A stretch of DNA of 64,000 bases from Paraconiothyrium sp. Pb-2020 (taxonomy: Eukaryota > Ascomycota > Dothideomycetes > Pleosporales > Didymosphaeriaceae): contig JAJUBI010000001.1 in the NCBI GenBank assembly GCA_022419385.1, forward strand, positions 124,001 to 188,000. The letters run 5' to 3'. Below the pieces are notes generated by a model, which made no database searches, had not been told where the DNA came from, and saw nothing but the letters and a program-made list of their open reading frames with translations. This document shows positions 54,079 through 64,000 of this stretch, piece after piece; the stretch's first letter is position 1; each line of letters opens with the position of its first letter. Position numbers and translations under genes: made by a program.

Positions 54079-56577
54079 ATGTCTTCCAATTTATCATTGT
54101 ATCCAGACGTTCACCGCCATGCAAATTTCCAGTTATCTGTTAGAGAAATTGAATACTTTTTGATCCTGAACGAAGAGGTTGTAGTTGTCCCTGATCCCAA
54201 GTCCCGGCCTTCTCCCCTCTACCCACTACCCATCTTTCATTAGGCGCCAGGTTCAATACATTCTGTTACGTGTGTCGAACTCAGTACAAACATCTAGAAC
54301 TTTCTCCAAGCCGTTCCGCGCAATAAGGAACGCCCGACACTGGTCTTGGTTTACAGCGTGGATCCAGGTCAGACTATCACCAAGGCTGACTTGGTCGACT
54401 TCCGGTCGAGCCGCCTCGAACGCGACGACGTCTTTCAGCCTACTTTTGCAGGGCATTTCGTATTTTTCGGGGCGGAGGAAGACGACGTACACATCGAAGC
54501 TGATGCGCAGGAAGAGCTTCACTCTTGGGCCGTTGGAATACAAACGTTTCTCCCAGGCCGTCAGGCCGTGAGAGCGCCATCCGGTCCGTATGTCATTGCG
54601 GAGGGGAATACCTGGCAGCCGTGGAGGGTATACCATGATTTCAACGCATGCTTCATGAAAGCATTCAAACCTGCACAGGAACCCGGAGGAAGATAAGTAT
54701 TTGCTTCCTTAGTTTGAACGCATAACGTACTGACGATTGCTTACCCTTGTCGCCATTGAGAGCTCACAAGCTGGCCTGAACGGGAGGATTTTAGTACCTT
54801 CCCGTTGTTACTTCAACCCAGGCTCCGTTTCGCGGCCTCTCGATGGCATCCGTATCAGCGTGAAAGACAGCATCGACATCAAAGGCCACAAGACTACGCT
54901 ATGCAATCGTGCTTGGATGGATCTCTATCCCCCCAGAGAAAAGAACGCCGCCTGCGTCCAGACTCTTAAAGACGCGGGAGCAGTCATTGTGGGTAAAGTG
55001 AAGTTGCAAGCAATGATCATGCGAGAGGAACCATTAGAATGCGTTGAGTTCACAGCCCCGTTCAATCCACGCGGCGACGGGTATCAGGTGCCTTCTGGAA
55101 GCCGCCATGCCAGTGCCGCCGGTATAAGCTCTTATCATTGGCTCGACTTTTCCTTGGGCTCAGATAGTAAGTCCATATTCATTGTATTTGATTCCTGGTA
55201 ACATTTCCGTAGCGAACGGAAGTTGTCGCAAACCCGCATCTTACAACGGCTGCTTTGCCATTCGGCCGACAACCGGTATTCTGGACCCCAAGGGCGTGGT
55301 TGCCTTCTTTCCGTAAGTGATACCCTAGATTTTGTCAACTTCGAGCACCATCATTGATAGGTCGACCATAGGGAGTTCGACATGCCCGCCTTGTTTGGCA
55401 GGGATATTTCAAAGTTTCCCGATGTCATCTCCGTCTGGTATGGGAAGTCTCCCTCGCTCAGGAAGCCATCTAAGGTCTTGTAATCCCCCTGGTGTTGCCC
55501 ATCTGCCGCTTACGGTGTGTCTTAGTCTTCTGTGAGGTTACTTTATCCTCAGGACTATCTTCCTACTTCGAATCCTAACCAGTCTGAATTACTGGAAAGG
55601 TTCATATCTGGACTCGAATCTGCTTCGGACACCCAGCGGACCAAGATATCTCTTGCTGGGCTTTGGAAGAAAGACTGCCCAGACGGTAAAGAGCACGAAG
55701 ACATCGCGAAGTATCTTGAGACTGTATGTGCTGTCATTAACCCAAGTCGCAGTGTCTCGCTCTGACCTTTGGGGGACAGGCTGGTATCTATCCTTTCTAT
55801 TACGACCAATATCACAATCTAGCGGATTTCAGGAGCAGTTATGAGAAAAAATACGGAAAACCGCCGTTCGTTCATAGGGCACTTCATTGGCAATGGTAAG
55901 TGGGCATGTGCGACATCACGAAACCCTTTTTATGATGCTAATAGGCTATCTAGGGACGTTGCCAAAACGATAACCAGGGATGAACGTAATGAATGCCTCC
56001 GTCGTTGCAAGGTGTACAGAGATTGGCTACATGCAAGGATCTTTGAGGCAACATCTGCAGATTCCATATCTGTTATGGTCCTCCCAATCGAGGCGGGACA
56101 GCCTAATTATCATGACGCCCCGATCCCGTGGGTGCCCATTATATAGTAGGGTTCACCATGATCTAACAGGCTTCCAGACCCAACTCTCTATTGAGCGGTT
56201 TCAACCCGCTACACATGTCACCCATAATGCGAGCGCCAGAAGTCACTGCTCCCGGTATGTGGTTGTGGCCTTCCTGAAGAAGCACCTAACGAAATAAAAC
56301 CAGTGGGCGATATCCCGTACCAATCCATCTTCACCAAACGAGAAGAACGTTTACCAATTGCTGTGTCGCTCATAGGTGCCCCGGGTATGTCGTCACTATA
56401 GGTATGTCCTGTGAAGAAGCTAACAAGAACGATGCAGGGACCGACCTGATCCTGGCGCAGCTAGTTGAAAAGGGGATGAAAGGCGCAGGTCTTCTGACCA
56501 AGGTCAAGATAGGGCCTCTGGTCTTCTTGTCCTGTCATCGAGGTGTGGAATCATGGCAGATCAGTCTGTCGCAATGA
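54079..56577 (+). pseudogene. Amidase-signature family gene, probably damaged
   Basis: Many short exons can be followed: about 54761..55166, 55213..55312, 55372..55474, 55527..55723, 55780..55895, 55954..56131, 56170..56254, 56304..56384 and 56438..56577. They encode GIRISVKDSIDIKGHKT (catalytic Lys), YQVPSGSRHASAAG, LDFSLGSDTNGSCRKPASYNG (cis-Ser and nucleophile Ser) and FAIRPTTG. Later motifs include YPQDYLPTSN, SVMVLPIEAG, FNPLHMSPIMRAPEVTAP and GAPGTDLILAQLVEKGM. The upstream domain (54079 to about 54693, including SGPYVIAEGNTWQPWRVYHD) ends where a donor should be, but the sequence is AGATAAGT instead of AGGTAAGT and gives an in-frame TAA at 54694. A 38-bp intron (56132..56169) is also unusually short. 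The ancestral product was an amidohydrolase with an N-terminal extension; it is now probably inactive. Confidence 0.7.
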
Positions 56578-56961
56578 TCATAATGAAGCCTAGTGTATGA
56601 TCATGTCAAAATTAGGTCAATTGTCCAAGCAATGCCTACAGTGATACCCCCTTGCTTCTGCTCTCTCAGGTACTCAGGCTCGTCTTAGGATAATAATGTT
56701 TTCCCTAGGCCATCAAGAATACATTATGGATCAATTTCGAAGACATTGCAGGGGGTGCCCCTTACATACGTTCCTACCCTCACATGTAGAATTGTGGGTG
56801 AATGATGAAGTTCAATTAGTAAGTCTGTAATCTCGAAATTCTACCACTCATAGGTGAGGTCAGACGTTGCAAGTACCTGGAGGAAGCAACTGCAACTATT
56901 GTGGAACATGTTTATCTCAATCTATTGCTGACTACCCTTTGAGATCCCGTTACGTATGTCT
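56578..56961. other. Intergenic region with dispersed repeat copy 2
   Basis: Lies between convergent amidase and HET genes and holds the repeat at 56823..56868. No gene seen. Confidence 0.5.
56823..56868 (+). repeat. Dispersed diverged repeat, copy 2
   Basis: Partner of 49137..49181. The shared parts are CTGTAATCTCGAA, TCTA, CTC, TAGGTGAG, TCA and CGTT in the same order and spacing apart from one base. Confidence 0.6.
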
Positions 56962-58843
56962 TCAAATCAAAGCAATCTCCAAGCCGCCATCTTCAAAGGT
57001 CCAGCCTTGCGAGAAACCCGCTCCGATCCTATGATAGGTGGGCAAACCCTTAATATCTGGACCGTGGCTTGCGCTCACGAGCAGGAAGTAATGTGTCTTC
57101 CTGGCCGTCGGGATCGCCCCCTTCTCGATGCCGAGCACGACACAAAGTGCCTCTTCTGTATGTGTGCCACCGGCTTTGTCGAAGACAATTGTGTCACTTT
57201 TGAATATTCGCCTCATAGTGTTGATCTTGTACTTCTGTGCTTTGGCTACTATAGCCACTCCGTTGATACTGGTGTTCCCAGGAGTCCAGGGGGGGCTTAG
57301 AAGTGCCCAGTCGAATTTGCCAAACTCTAGCTTGAAGTAGTCGATACCACCGGTGTAAGCCATCCATGACCACGAAGGAACAGCCGAAATAGAGCGATCG
57401 GCCGGAAACTTGATAGCCTCCAGATTGCGTCCTATCATGTCCGCTCCGCGACACCACAACAAGCTCCGGCACAGAAGATTTCCCGATCTCCCGTCATCAA
57501 GCATACCGAAACCGCCCTGCACATTCCAAACTCGCAATAGGCGGCGTTGAAGGCTGTCTATAGCTATTGGCCGATCATACGCCATAGTGAGACCAAGTCT
57601 AGAGTAAACTTCGTATAATTGCTGATACCGAACGATTTTCTCTCCGAGTAAGCCGTCAGTAAGAATGCGTGGAAAATTAGGATCTCCTAATGACGCTGCC
57701 AAATTACTGTGCAAAAGGTTAGACTGCTCACTGGCAATGGCGTCATTTGTGAGAACTCACTTTGTCATGCTCATCAAGCTTTCACAACGAACGCCTTGGC
57801 CGCATTCCCAATACGTCTGTTGTTCAGCAAAGAAGATCGTTCGACGAGCCAAGGCATGTTCCTGCATAACCCAAGCTCGTCTATTAAGTGATCCATCCAA
57901 CACGTGGGTTTGAAAATCGTCAATCATTTCACAAACGTAGAATAGACCGGTCGAGTTTGAGTCAACGTGGCGCAAAGCTACGACTTGCCGGGTACTGCGT
58001 GGTTTGAGGAATCCTGAATCATGTCCAGTAGAGCGACTGGCAGCAATGACGCAGTACGCTCCGCTGTATACATCCTCCATGTGCCGAATCTGGTCGTTCA
58101 AGTCGCCGCCTGGGCCTTGAATAATGCAGAGGGAGTCAATCCAGAGGTACCGTCGTCCAAGTGCGCGGGTAACGGTAATGGCGTCTCTGAAAGTGGCGGG
58201 CAATGACTTGAAGTCAATGCCTTCCATATGAGCTTCAACATTCTCACGTGTTGTTCCATAGTGTGGTCCGGTTCCCCATGGATGTGTTAGCGCAATCCAT
58301 TCGCTGCTCACACTTCGACTTGGCCGACACAGGCGCAATAGATCATTATCGTCAATTCCCACGTCTAACACACGTGTAGGCATCGTTGGTGCTGATTCCC
58401 TACTTGTGTAATAACCTTTGCTAGCGAGCCGACAATCGAAATGCTCGCTATGATTATCACACTCTTGCAGCCACGCCCGCACAATTTCGAAAGAGGCCGC
58501 TGATCCTGACTCTGGCAATTTCCCGAAACCGATTTGAATGTCCTTCGATGCCGGGATTTGGAGCTCTTGAAACCGGCGTTAGCTTCTCAAACATCTCCGC
58601 TAGATTCGCAGTCATACCAGGATCCCGAAATATCGACAATACTGGAGTACCGAGGCCGCTTATCTTTAACACCGAGGACAATCGGTTGAAAGTAACAGTA
58701 GGATTGTCCGAAGCATCATATCGCTGACAAGCCTGCCAAAGGAGTCGACACAAGTCACACTCTCCTGATCGAGACCTCATAGACAGATTATCGGTTCGAT
58801 ATGTGAAGCTGAACGCTGGAAGAAGGATGGTTTTGCTCATCAT
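56962..58843 (-). CDS. HET-domain (heterokaryon incompatibility) protein, 591 aa
   Basis: Exons 58618..58843, 57761..58565 and 56962..57706 (introns 52 and 54 bp; the first with GTATGA donor and GCTAACG branch site) give a continuous 591-aa product. It opens with CDLCRLLWQAC and an IQIGFGKLPE segment common upstream of HET domains. The HET domain follows: SEWIALTHPWG (motif 1), LPATFRDAITVTRALGRRYL, WIDSLCIIQG, HMEDVYSGAYCVIAAS, and RRAWVMQEHALARRTIFF. The C-terminal half (AVPSWSWMAYTGGIDY...HYFLLVSASHG) is the usual variable region. HET proteins trigger cell death on non-self recognition and often need a partner. A kinase gene lies 470 bp away on the same strand. Confidence 0.9.
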
Positions 58844-59310
58844 GTCACAGTCTACGCACAGAGAAGATGTCGTTTCAATTGTTGACCGAGCAAAGGCTGG
58901 TAGATTCTTGTGGGTTGCAAATAGTCGATCCGCAAACGCATTATTGATGTGGAAATCCCAATACTTATCGAGCTGTGTGCGATCAAATTTAGCGCATCAA
59001 CGTGACCGTGGTAAAACATACATGCTGGTGTCATTAATTACGTATCCCAACAGCCGCTTGTACGGAAGCACTTACAGGTCGACCCTAGTTGTAGCGAGAA
59101 ATCATGCTTATCAGCGTCTACAGAGCTGATTTGTCTTTGTGCAGACTTACATACTGCGAAAGTAAGACACGAGTACCATCTTGAGTCGATGGTGATGTAC
59201 TTACATTCTAGAACAGGTGAAAGATCTCTTAGTCAACGAAACCGCAAACTCAATCGGCTGCACTTACCACCTATGACCAAAGTACGTCAATCAGCATGGA
59301 TACGGACGTA
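58844..59310. other. Intergenic region between HET and kinase genes
   Basis: 470 bp with no supported gene. The short + frame 58803..59129 overlaps the HET start and has no motif. Confidence 0.5.
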
Positions 59311-61595
59311 TTAGGAAGATATCTTTACTTCCGATGCACCAGATACCTGCAAGTGCGAAAGGTTAATCGCCCGTCCAACTTCTGGTGTAGCCTGCCCTTC
59401 GTGCAGAGATGCAGTGACTGTCTCGTTCTGCGGGGGCACCCGCTCTGAATGTAGATACCAGTAGTCCCTGTTGCTATCAGCGTCTTTTTGTAGGATCTCT
59501 TTCATCCTAGTTGCAAATTCCCCGGCAAGGATCCTTGAGTTCTTACCAGGCTCGAACGAAGAATTCATTGTCTGTGTTCGTGCCCGTATGAACTTAATTT
59601 CTGGGATTTTAGGACCCGGAGATGCATTGCTGTACTCGGAAAATGAATCTTCCTGGCGAGCAGACGGGTCGGACTGCTTGGCGCCGTTGGTGGATATAGC
59701 GGCTCTTTCCGCTGGCGTAACTTCCAGATGGAAATTGTCAGCGTCTATAGAAGAATCAGAATCTTTTGGCGACTTATCGGACGAATACTTCGATGGTGCG
59801 GATGGGTTGCTGCCCTTGCCTGGTGGAAGATTGAAGACGAGTAAGCCATGTTGGATGCACTCTAGCAAATCTCCCAAGGCCCTCCCTTCCCCACACAATG
59901 GTTCCTGTTCCATGTGGTTGATCCACTTCTGAACTACTGGAAGGAGGCTCTCCGATCCATTTACAGTTTCGAAGAATGGCTTTCTGTCTGGAATCGTCTT
60001 CTTGAAGCGGGCGAGCTCGTCATATCCATAAAGAAGCCAGATAAGGAATTCAAGAGCAATACATCCCATTGCCCATATGTCGGATAAGCGTGAGCGGGGA
60101 TCCTGCGCTTCGCGTTCATTGCGTACTGTCAGAAACTCACTTTCCAGGGCTTTCTTGACTTCCGGAGCTTCGTATCGTTTCGTGCCGTAGCGAGCAGTGC
60201 TAGCATAGAGACGAAATTCGGTGGGCTGTGAATGCTCCTTAGCTAAACCCCAGTCGGCTATCTTCAATGTAGGGAAATGTCCATGCGATGTAAAGCACAG
60301 GATGTTGGCAGGCTTGAGGTCCCCGTGACGAATACTGTATCTATTCGCGGTGTCGAGGTAATGCGCAGTTCCGAGAGCATCAGCGAGGCCATGAATTTGT
60401 TCGCACGCCTCTTTGATATATATAGCGCTCAGCGTAGGCTTCTGAGGTGAGCGCTCCCAGAGATTTTGAAGATTACCACCATCGGCCCACTCAAACATCA
60501 TTATGTAATCGGCGTCATGTATACCTTCGAAACATATGCCGGTGATAAATCGAACAATGTGCTTGTGCTTCTTAGGTTTCAGTCTTTCCAAAGCATAAAC
60601 TTCCTTCCACCAGTCTTTGGCCAGAGTTTTCGGATCATCCGGTATCATCTTTTTCACTGCTATGAATCTGGGCTTCACCTCGTTCTTCCACTGATAATGG
60701 TTAGTCTATGCTCGAGACCGCTTGGATCTCTCACCAATTCTTCTGTGTCGTCCTTGAAGTGGCTTGGGTATATCTCATATTTATACACCTGGCCAAAAGA
60801 TCCCTTATTCATAATGCCTTGCTGAGGGTCGTTACGAGTCCCGAAAAGCGGAAGGATGTTGAGCTTATCCATGTGACATTCCGTTTCGGTACCTCTACGG
60901 TCCGTAGAAATGATCGGCGCAAGGAAACACCATTGCTTTTCGCAAAAGCCTCTGGGTCGCCAATCATTCTCGTTCCATCCTAAGCTTACAAAGATTCTGT
61001 CGGATTGTTTCAAGGGCAGTTTCCCATCGTGATAACCCTCTTGTTGAAAGATTCGCATACGTCTGGCTAGTTCCCTGCCTCTGACATTGTCGTAGAGCCA
61101 TGTTGCAAGAATTTTCCTACACTCTGCAGTCACGAACACGATCAGTGATTGTAATTCTTGGGACCCGTGTTCTTCTTCAATACCGAGAGTCTGTCGAACC
61201 GCATCCTCTGTAAAGATACCAGGCAGGGACCCTTCCGGAAGAAACTTCTTGGACGTTCCGCCATCGTAAGTGCTGTCGGCTAGCAGCACCCATATTTTAC
61301 CCCATAGGTAATCCTGGTCCCCAGCGTCATGGTTACCGCTCCTTGATCTGGAACTGCTCGGTTTCTCTTGTGAATCCTGAAAGCGTAGAGATCGATCTAT
61401 TGATTCAATGCCCGTGTCTGTGGTGAATGTCTCCTCGATTGCTGGTAACTGATTTTCTTGGCCTTGTGGGATTGGCAAAGTATACGGCGATTGAGCATCT
61501 GGCTTTCGGGGTTCTGGTGGAACTTCTGAATTTTGGTCTGCAGTAGTCGACTTCTTCTTCGAGCGCAAGAATTTGAATGAACCAAGAGGTCCCAT
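59311..61595 (-). CDS. Protein kinase with long N-terminal extension, 746 aa
   Basis: Exons 60735..61595 and 59311..60690 flank a 44-bp intron (GTGAGA donor, GACTAAC branch, ATCAG acceptor) lying inside the N-lobe. The first 265 residues hold a Ser/Pro-rich leader and a helical domain (KKFLPEGSLPGIF...VTAECRKILATWLYDN). The kinase domain follows: glycine loop NKGSFGQVY, VAIK-lysine IAVKKM, catalytic loop RHGDLKPANIL (HGD rather than HRD), metal motif IADWGLAK (DWG in place of DFG), and YEAPEV with an SDIWAMGCIALEF helix. All catalytic residues (Lys, Asp, Asn, Asp) are present. The C-terminal 200 residues are Ser/Asp-rich and disordered. This architecture is common among lineage-specific fungal kinases near HET or NLR genes. 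Confidence 0.9.
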
Positions 61596-63382
61596 TGTGC
61601 CTCGTGCTCGTGCTCAATGTCGATGCCGTAAAATGAACAATAGAGCACAATACAGCGCAAGATGAAGTACCGGGTAGGTACGCGCTGAGCGTCACAGTTC
61701 AGGCGGTGAAACTCGGTTGGAGCGGCCCATGGGATTTTAGGGCCTCGTATCTTTAGACCGGTGAGCTGTGACTAGCATCATTGGTCCGTACGAGGTGGTT
61801 GCAGACGTGCGTATGCGCGCGCGCTACTACGTCAGGCGAGTAGGCGGATGCAAAAGCAAATAAGGGGACGATTAACGCCGGGTCTGGCCTCGCATCGCAA
61901 GGCTAATGTCTCGTTGCAATGTGCAATACCCCCTAACGAGGCAGCTGTTGGGGGCCACATGCAAGGCTGAGGGAGAGTCCCGATCTGCGAGGCGCACAAA
62001 CAGACTCTCCGTTTTCCTCATACATATATTGCTTTTAGAAGGATGTATATCTAGCTGGGCAACTGAAAGAGCACATGGGATGAACCGTAGCTGTCCAAGC
62101 GGCACTTTGAGATTGTCGAGTCCAATCATTTCAAGTATCGAATTACGTCAACTACTTGCGAGATCGCCAGCCCTCCACTTTGCGACGCCACCGGCTTGCC
62201 TTTCGGTTAATCATACTGTATTTGAAAACCAAGCCTGGATCAGTTCTCTTTGATTCATGCATGTTAGGTCCCTTCGCTCTGAGAATATCATATCGACACT
62301 CCTCGATTTCTTGCTGCATCAGGGTCAGGTAAGCATGCCAAGGTCAGCTGCCACCTAATGCTTACTCTAGACAGACGCCTTGGGGCTTTGATGTTGTAGA
62401 TGTCATGAATGACCTTGTCAGACCAGTCAGCTTGAAGTTTGGTCCTCAACCACTATAATGCGACACATACATTGACCTGAAATCCACGTGGACAATCTTT
62501 GGTGATGACTTTCAGTTTTTCTACGAGGTATATAGGATCAATCTCGCCGGCTTGCAGTTCTTGCTCGACCCAGGTAATGTGTAGGTCCGTCGGTGGCATT
62601 CTTTAGCTCTTGGGGAGCCTCAATGGCTAAGAAACATGCGCATGAGAAGGCAGAAATCGTGGGTCTGTTGCGAGAATGGGTGAATCGAAGGAAACATGGA
62701 TAGAAGTGCCATTCGGCGGGGCTTCACTAGAGATGTACCCAGATTGGAGCCTCGGGGATCAGCTGGACCGCGAGGCCCTTGCATACTCAGCCACCCTCGT
62801 ATTTCTTTGTGGTTGAAGTCATTGGTGGCGACTCAATTCCGGACTTTCGGCTGATACTTACTCATTAAGTAGGCAACTACGGCCGCTAAGATCGGATCGC
62901 ATGTTCGCATGAGCGATTGCCCCGTGCTTTCTGACACAGCTGGTGGTTCATGTTCGGAAGCCCCCACATGATACAGGGTTCGGACACCCACCATCACGAA
63001 GGCTCCCGAATAATACGAAGTAGTTGGCATGCGATCCTTCAGCCCCGAGAAGCTCCCGCCCCCCATCACGGCATGGCGCGTGCAAACGCTGCACCTAATA
63101 CGCTGCACAGGTTGCATATCATTGAGCAATATCTTTCCTTCCAGCTTCCGTGAAACGCATTACATACTACAGGGCGAAAAAATTCGCGATTGTCCTTCGT
63201 GCAGCTCAATTTTGGTGGATCGCACGCGGAGCCATCAGTATTTTAGGCTTCTTTAGTGAGAAATGAAAGATATTGTGATAAAAGTAAAGCGAGTAAGTGC
63301 GCCCCACATGACAGGCTCGTAACTTAACCACATCGAGGTCGTGTCTAACAGTCTAAGCGGTTAAAATTACGATCCCACCAGT
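61596..63382. other. Long intergenic stretch, no supported gene
   Basis: About 1.8 kb between divergently oriented genes. Short frames on both strands have no motif. Splice-like strings (for example GGTAAGCATG near 62329 and TCTAG near 62369) without a continuous frame hint at decayed exons, but nothing could be assembled. Confidence 0.45.
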
Positions 63383-64000
63383 CCCGAGGCTACCATAACG
63401 ACGGGCATACTCTCGCAGACGTCAATGGAGAAACAAACCTGATTACGCCTTACAAGGCAGGGAGTACTACTACACAAGACTCACAGCTAGTCAATGCTTC
63501 GAAGGTACAACCTACATGCGGATCATCCGGTGCTCAATGTGCCGGTAAAGGCGATAATGAGAGTATCAAAGAAGGAAACGTAATGCTGCCCCATGTCGCT
63601 GGAACGATATTTGCATTATTCTGTTGACTAATCTCGCTACAGAGTGCTAGTGAACGTTCGGGGACGCCCGTGAGCGCGCAGAAAAGGTCGACCAACGTCG
63701 AACGAAATAATTTGACGACATCAAATCACACAGAAAAGTCGGGTAAGCCAAATTAGTTCAAAAACTGGACAAACTCATGACATGGACAACAGACTCGCCG
63801 TTAGTTAATGAACCGTCAAAACAGCTTGTCGACCAATTATCTCAAGCTATGAAGGAAAGCGCATTCAAGGAGAATAGGCTTTACATTCCTGATGGGCTTC
63901 TGGACTCATTGATCTGCAGGTCCACAGTACGAGAGGAACTCCGATTAGCATATGACGAAAATAGAAAACCCTGGAGAAAAGTTTTGGACGCCAGAGAAAC
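63383..64000 (+). CDS. 5' part of a gene running off the right edge; possible relative of the kinase N-domain
   Basis: Three exons fit: one ending 63579 (with NLITPYKAGSTTTQDSQLVN), 63643..63742 (SASERSGTPVSAQKRSTNVE) and 63793 to the window end. Introns are 63 bp (GACTAATC branch, CTACAG acceptor) and 50 bp (GTAAGC donor, CAACAG acceptor). The last exon stays open and reads NRLYIPDGLLDSL...VREELRLAYDENRKPWRKVL. This resembles KKFLPEGSLPGIFTEDAVRQTL in the helical domain before the neighbouring kinase. The start codon is not determined. If correct, two related genes lie head-to-head 1.8 kb apart. Confidence 0.45.

Noticed and set aside
1..64000. CRISPR arrays, rRNA genes, intact transposons or bacterial operons
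   Set aside because: No regularly spaced repeats, rRNA blocks, transposase or reverse-transcriptase motifs were seen; gene structure is fungal throughout.

Overview
The window looks like chromosomal DNA from a filamentous ascomycete, most likely a Dothideomycete. Introns are short (about 44-87 bp), with GT(A/G)AGT-like donors and CTAAC/CTGAC-like branch sites. The gene families are typical of Pezizomycotina: HET domain, DUF7730/F-box-like, AA9 LPMO, GPI-anchored GH16, fungal BTB, Pff1-type vacuolar protease, BBE oxidase and P450. No bacterial operons, CRISPR arrays, rRNA or intact transposons were seen. The species cannot be named from sequence alone. All exon models were built by eye from splice consensus and reading-frame continuity.

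Layout. 1-9 kb: partial DUF7730-type gene, secreted GH3 beta-glucosidase with two compensating frame breaks, a doubtful multi-exon locus, GPI-type GH16 and a tiny CxxC protein. 9.6-19.7 kb: an orphan 389-aa protein and a very large two-exon gene (about 2430 aa) joining a multi-pass membrane region, a disordered acidic linker, C2H2-like fingers, a UBA-like helix bundle and a charged tail. 20.9-23.2 kb: an orphan protein with a weak methyltransferase-like motif, a tRNA-Thr(CGT) gene interrupted twice, and a PEBP gene broken in a G-run. 23.8-27.9 kb: two divergent BTB-like genes. 28.9-38.4 kb: P450 with a GC-AG intron, a TM/coiled-coil protein and the Pff1 vacuolar protease. 38.4-42.7 kb: gene-poor, with decayed coding relics including a zinc-finger pseudogene. 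42.8-53.5 kb: small cysteine-rich secreted protein, six-exon cyclase-family enzyme, DHH phosphoesterase with two possible starts, AA9 LPMO, secreted ABM-like protein and a BBE-type FAD oxidase with a one-base deletion. 54-64 kb: amidase-signature gene with a damaged splice donor, HET protein, a protein kinase, and the 5' part of a possible relative of that kinase running off the right edge.

Most genes stand alone. The coherent themes are plant polymer breakdown and host-facing secretion (GH3, GH16, AA9, cysteine-rich protein, BBE oxidase) and a possible self/non-self block (HET plus kinase(s)) at the right end. The most unusual object is the tRNA gene at 22231-22362. A 49-bp segment with complete spliceosomal-intron signals splits its acceptor stem, and an ordinary 11-bp intron sits after the anticodon. 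Only removal of both gives a full cloverleaf.

Several otherwise well-conserved genes carry single-base frame errors, two of them in G homopolymers. Assembly error and true decay both need to be considered.
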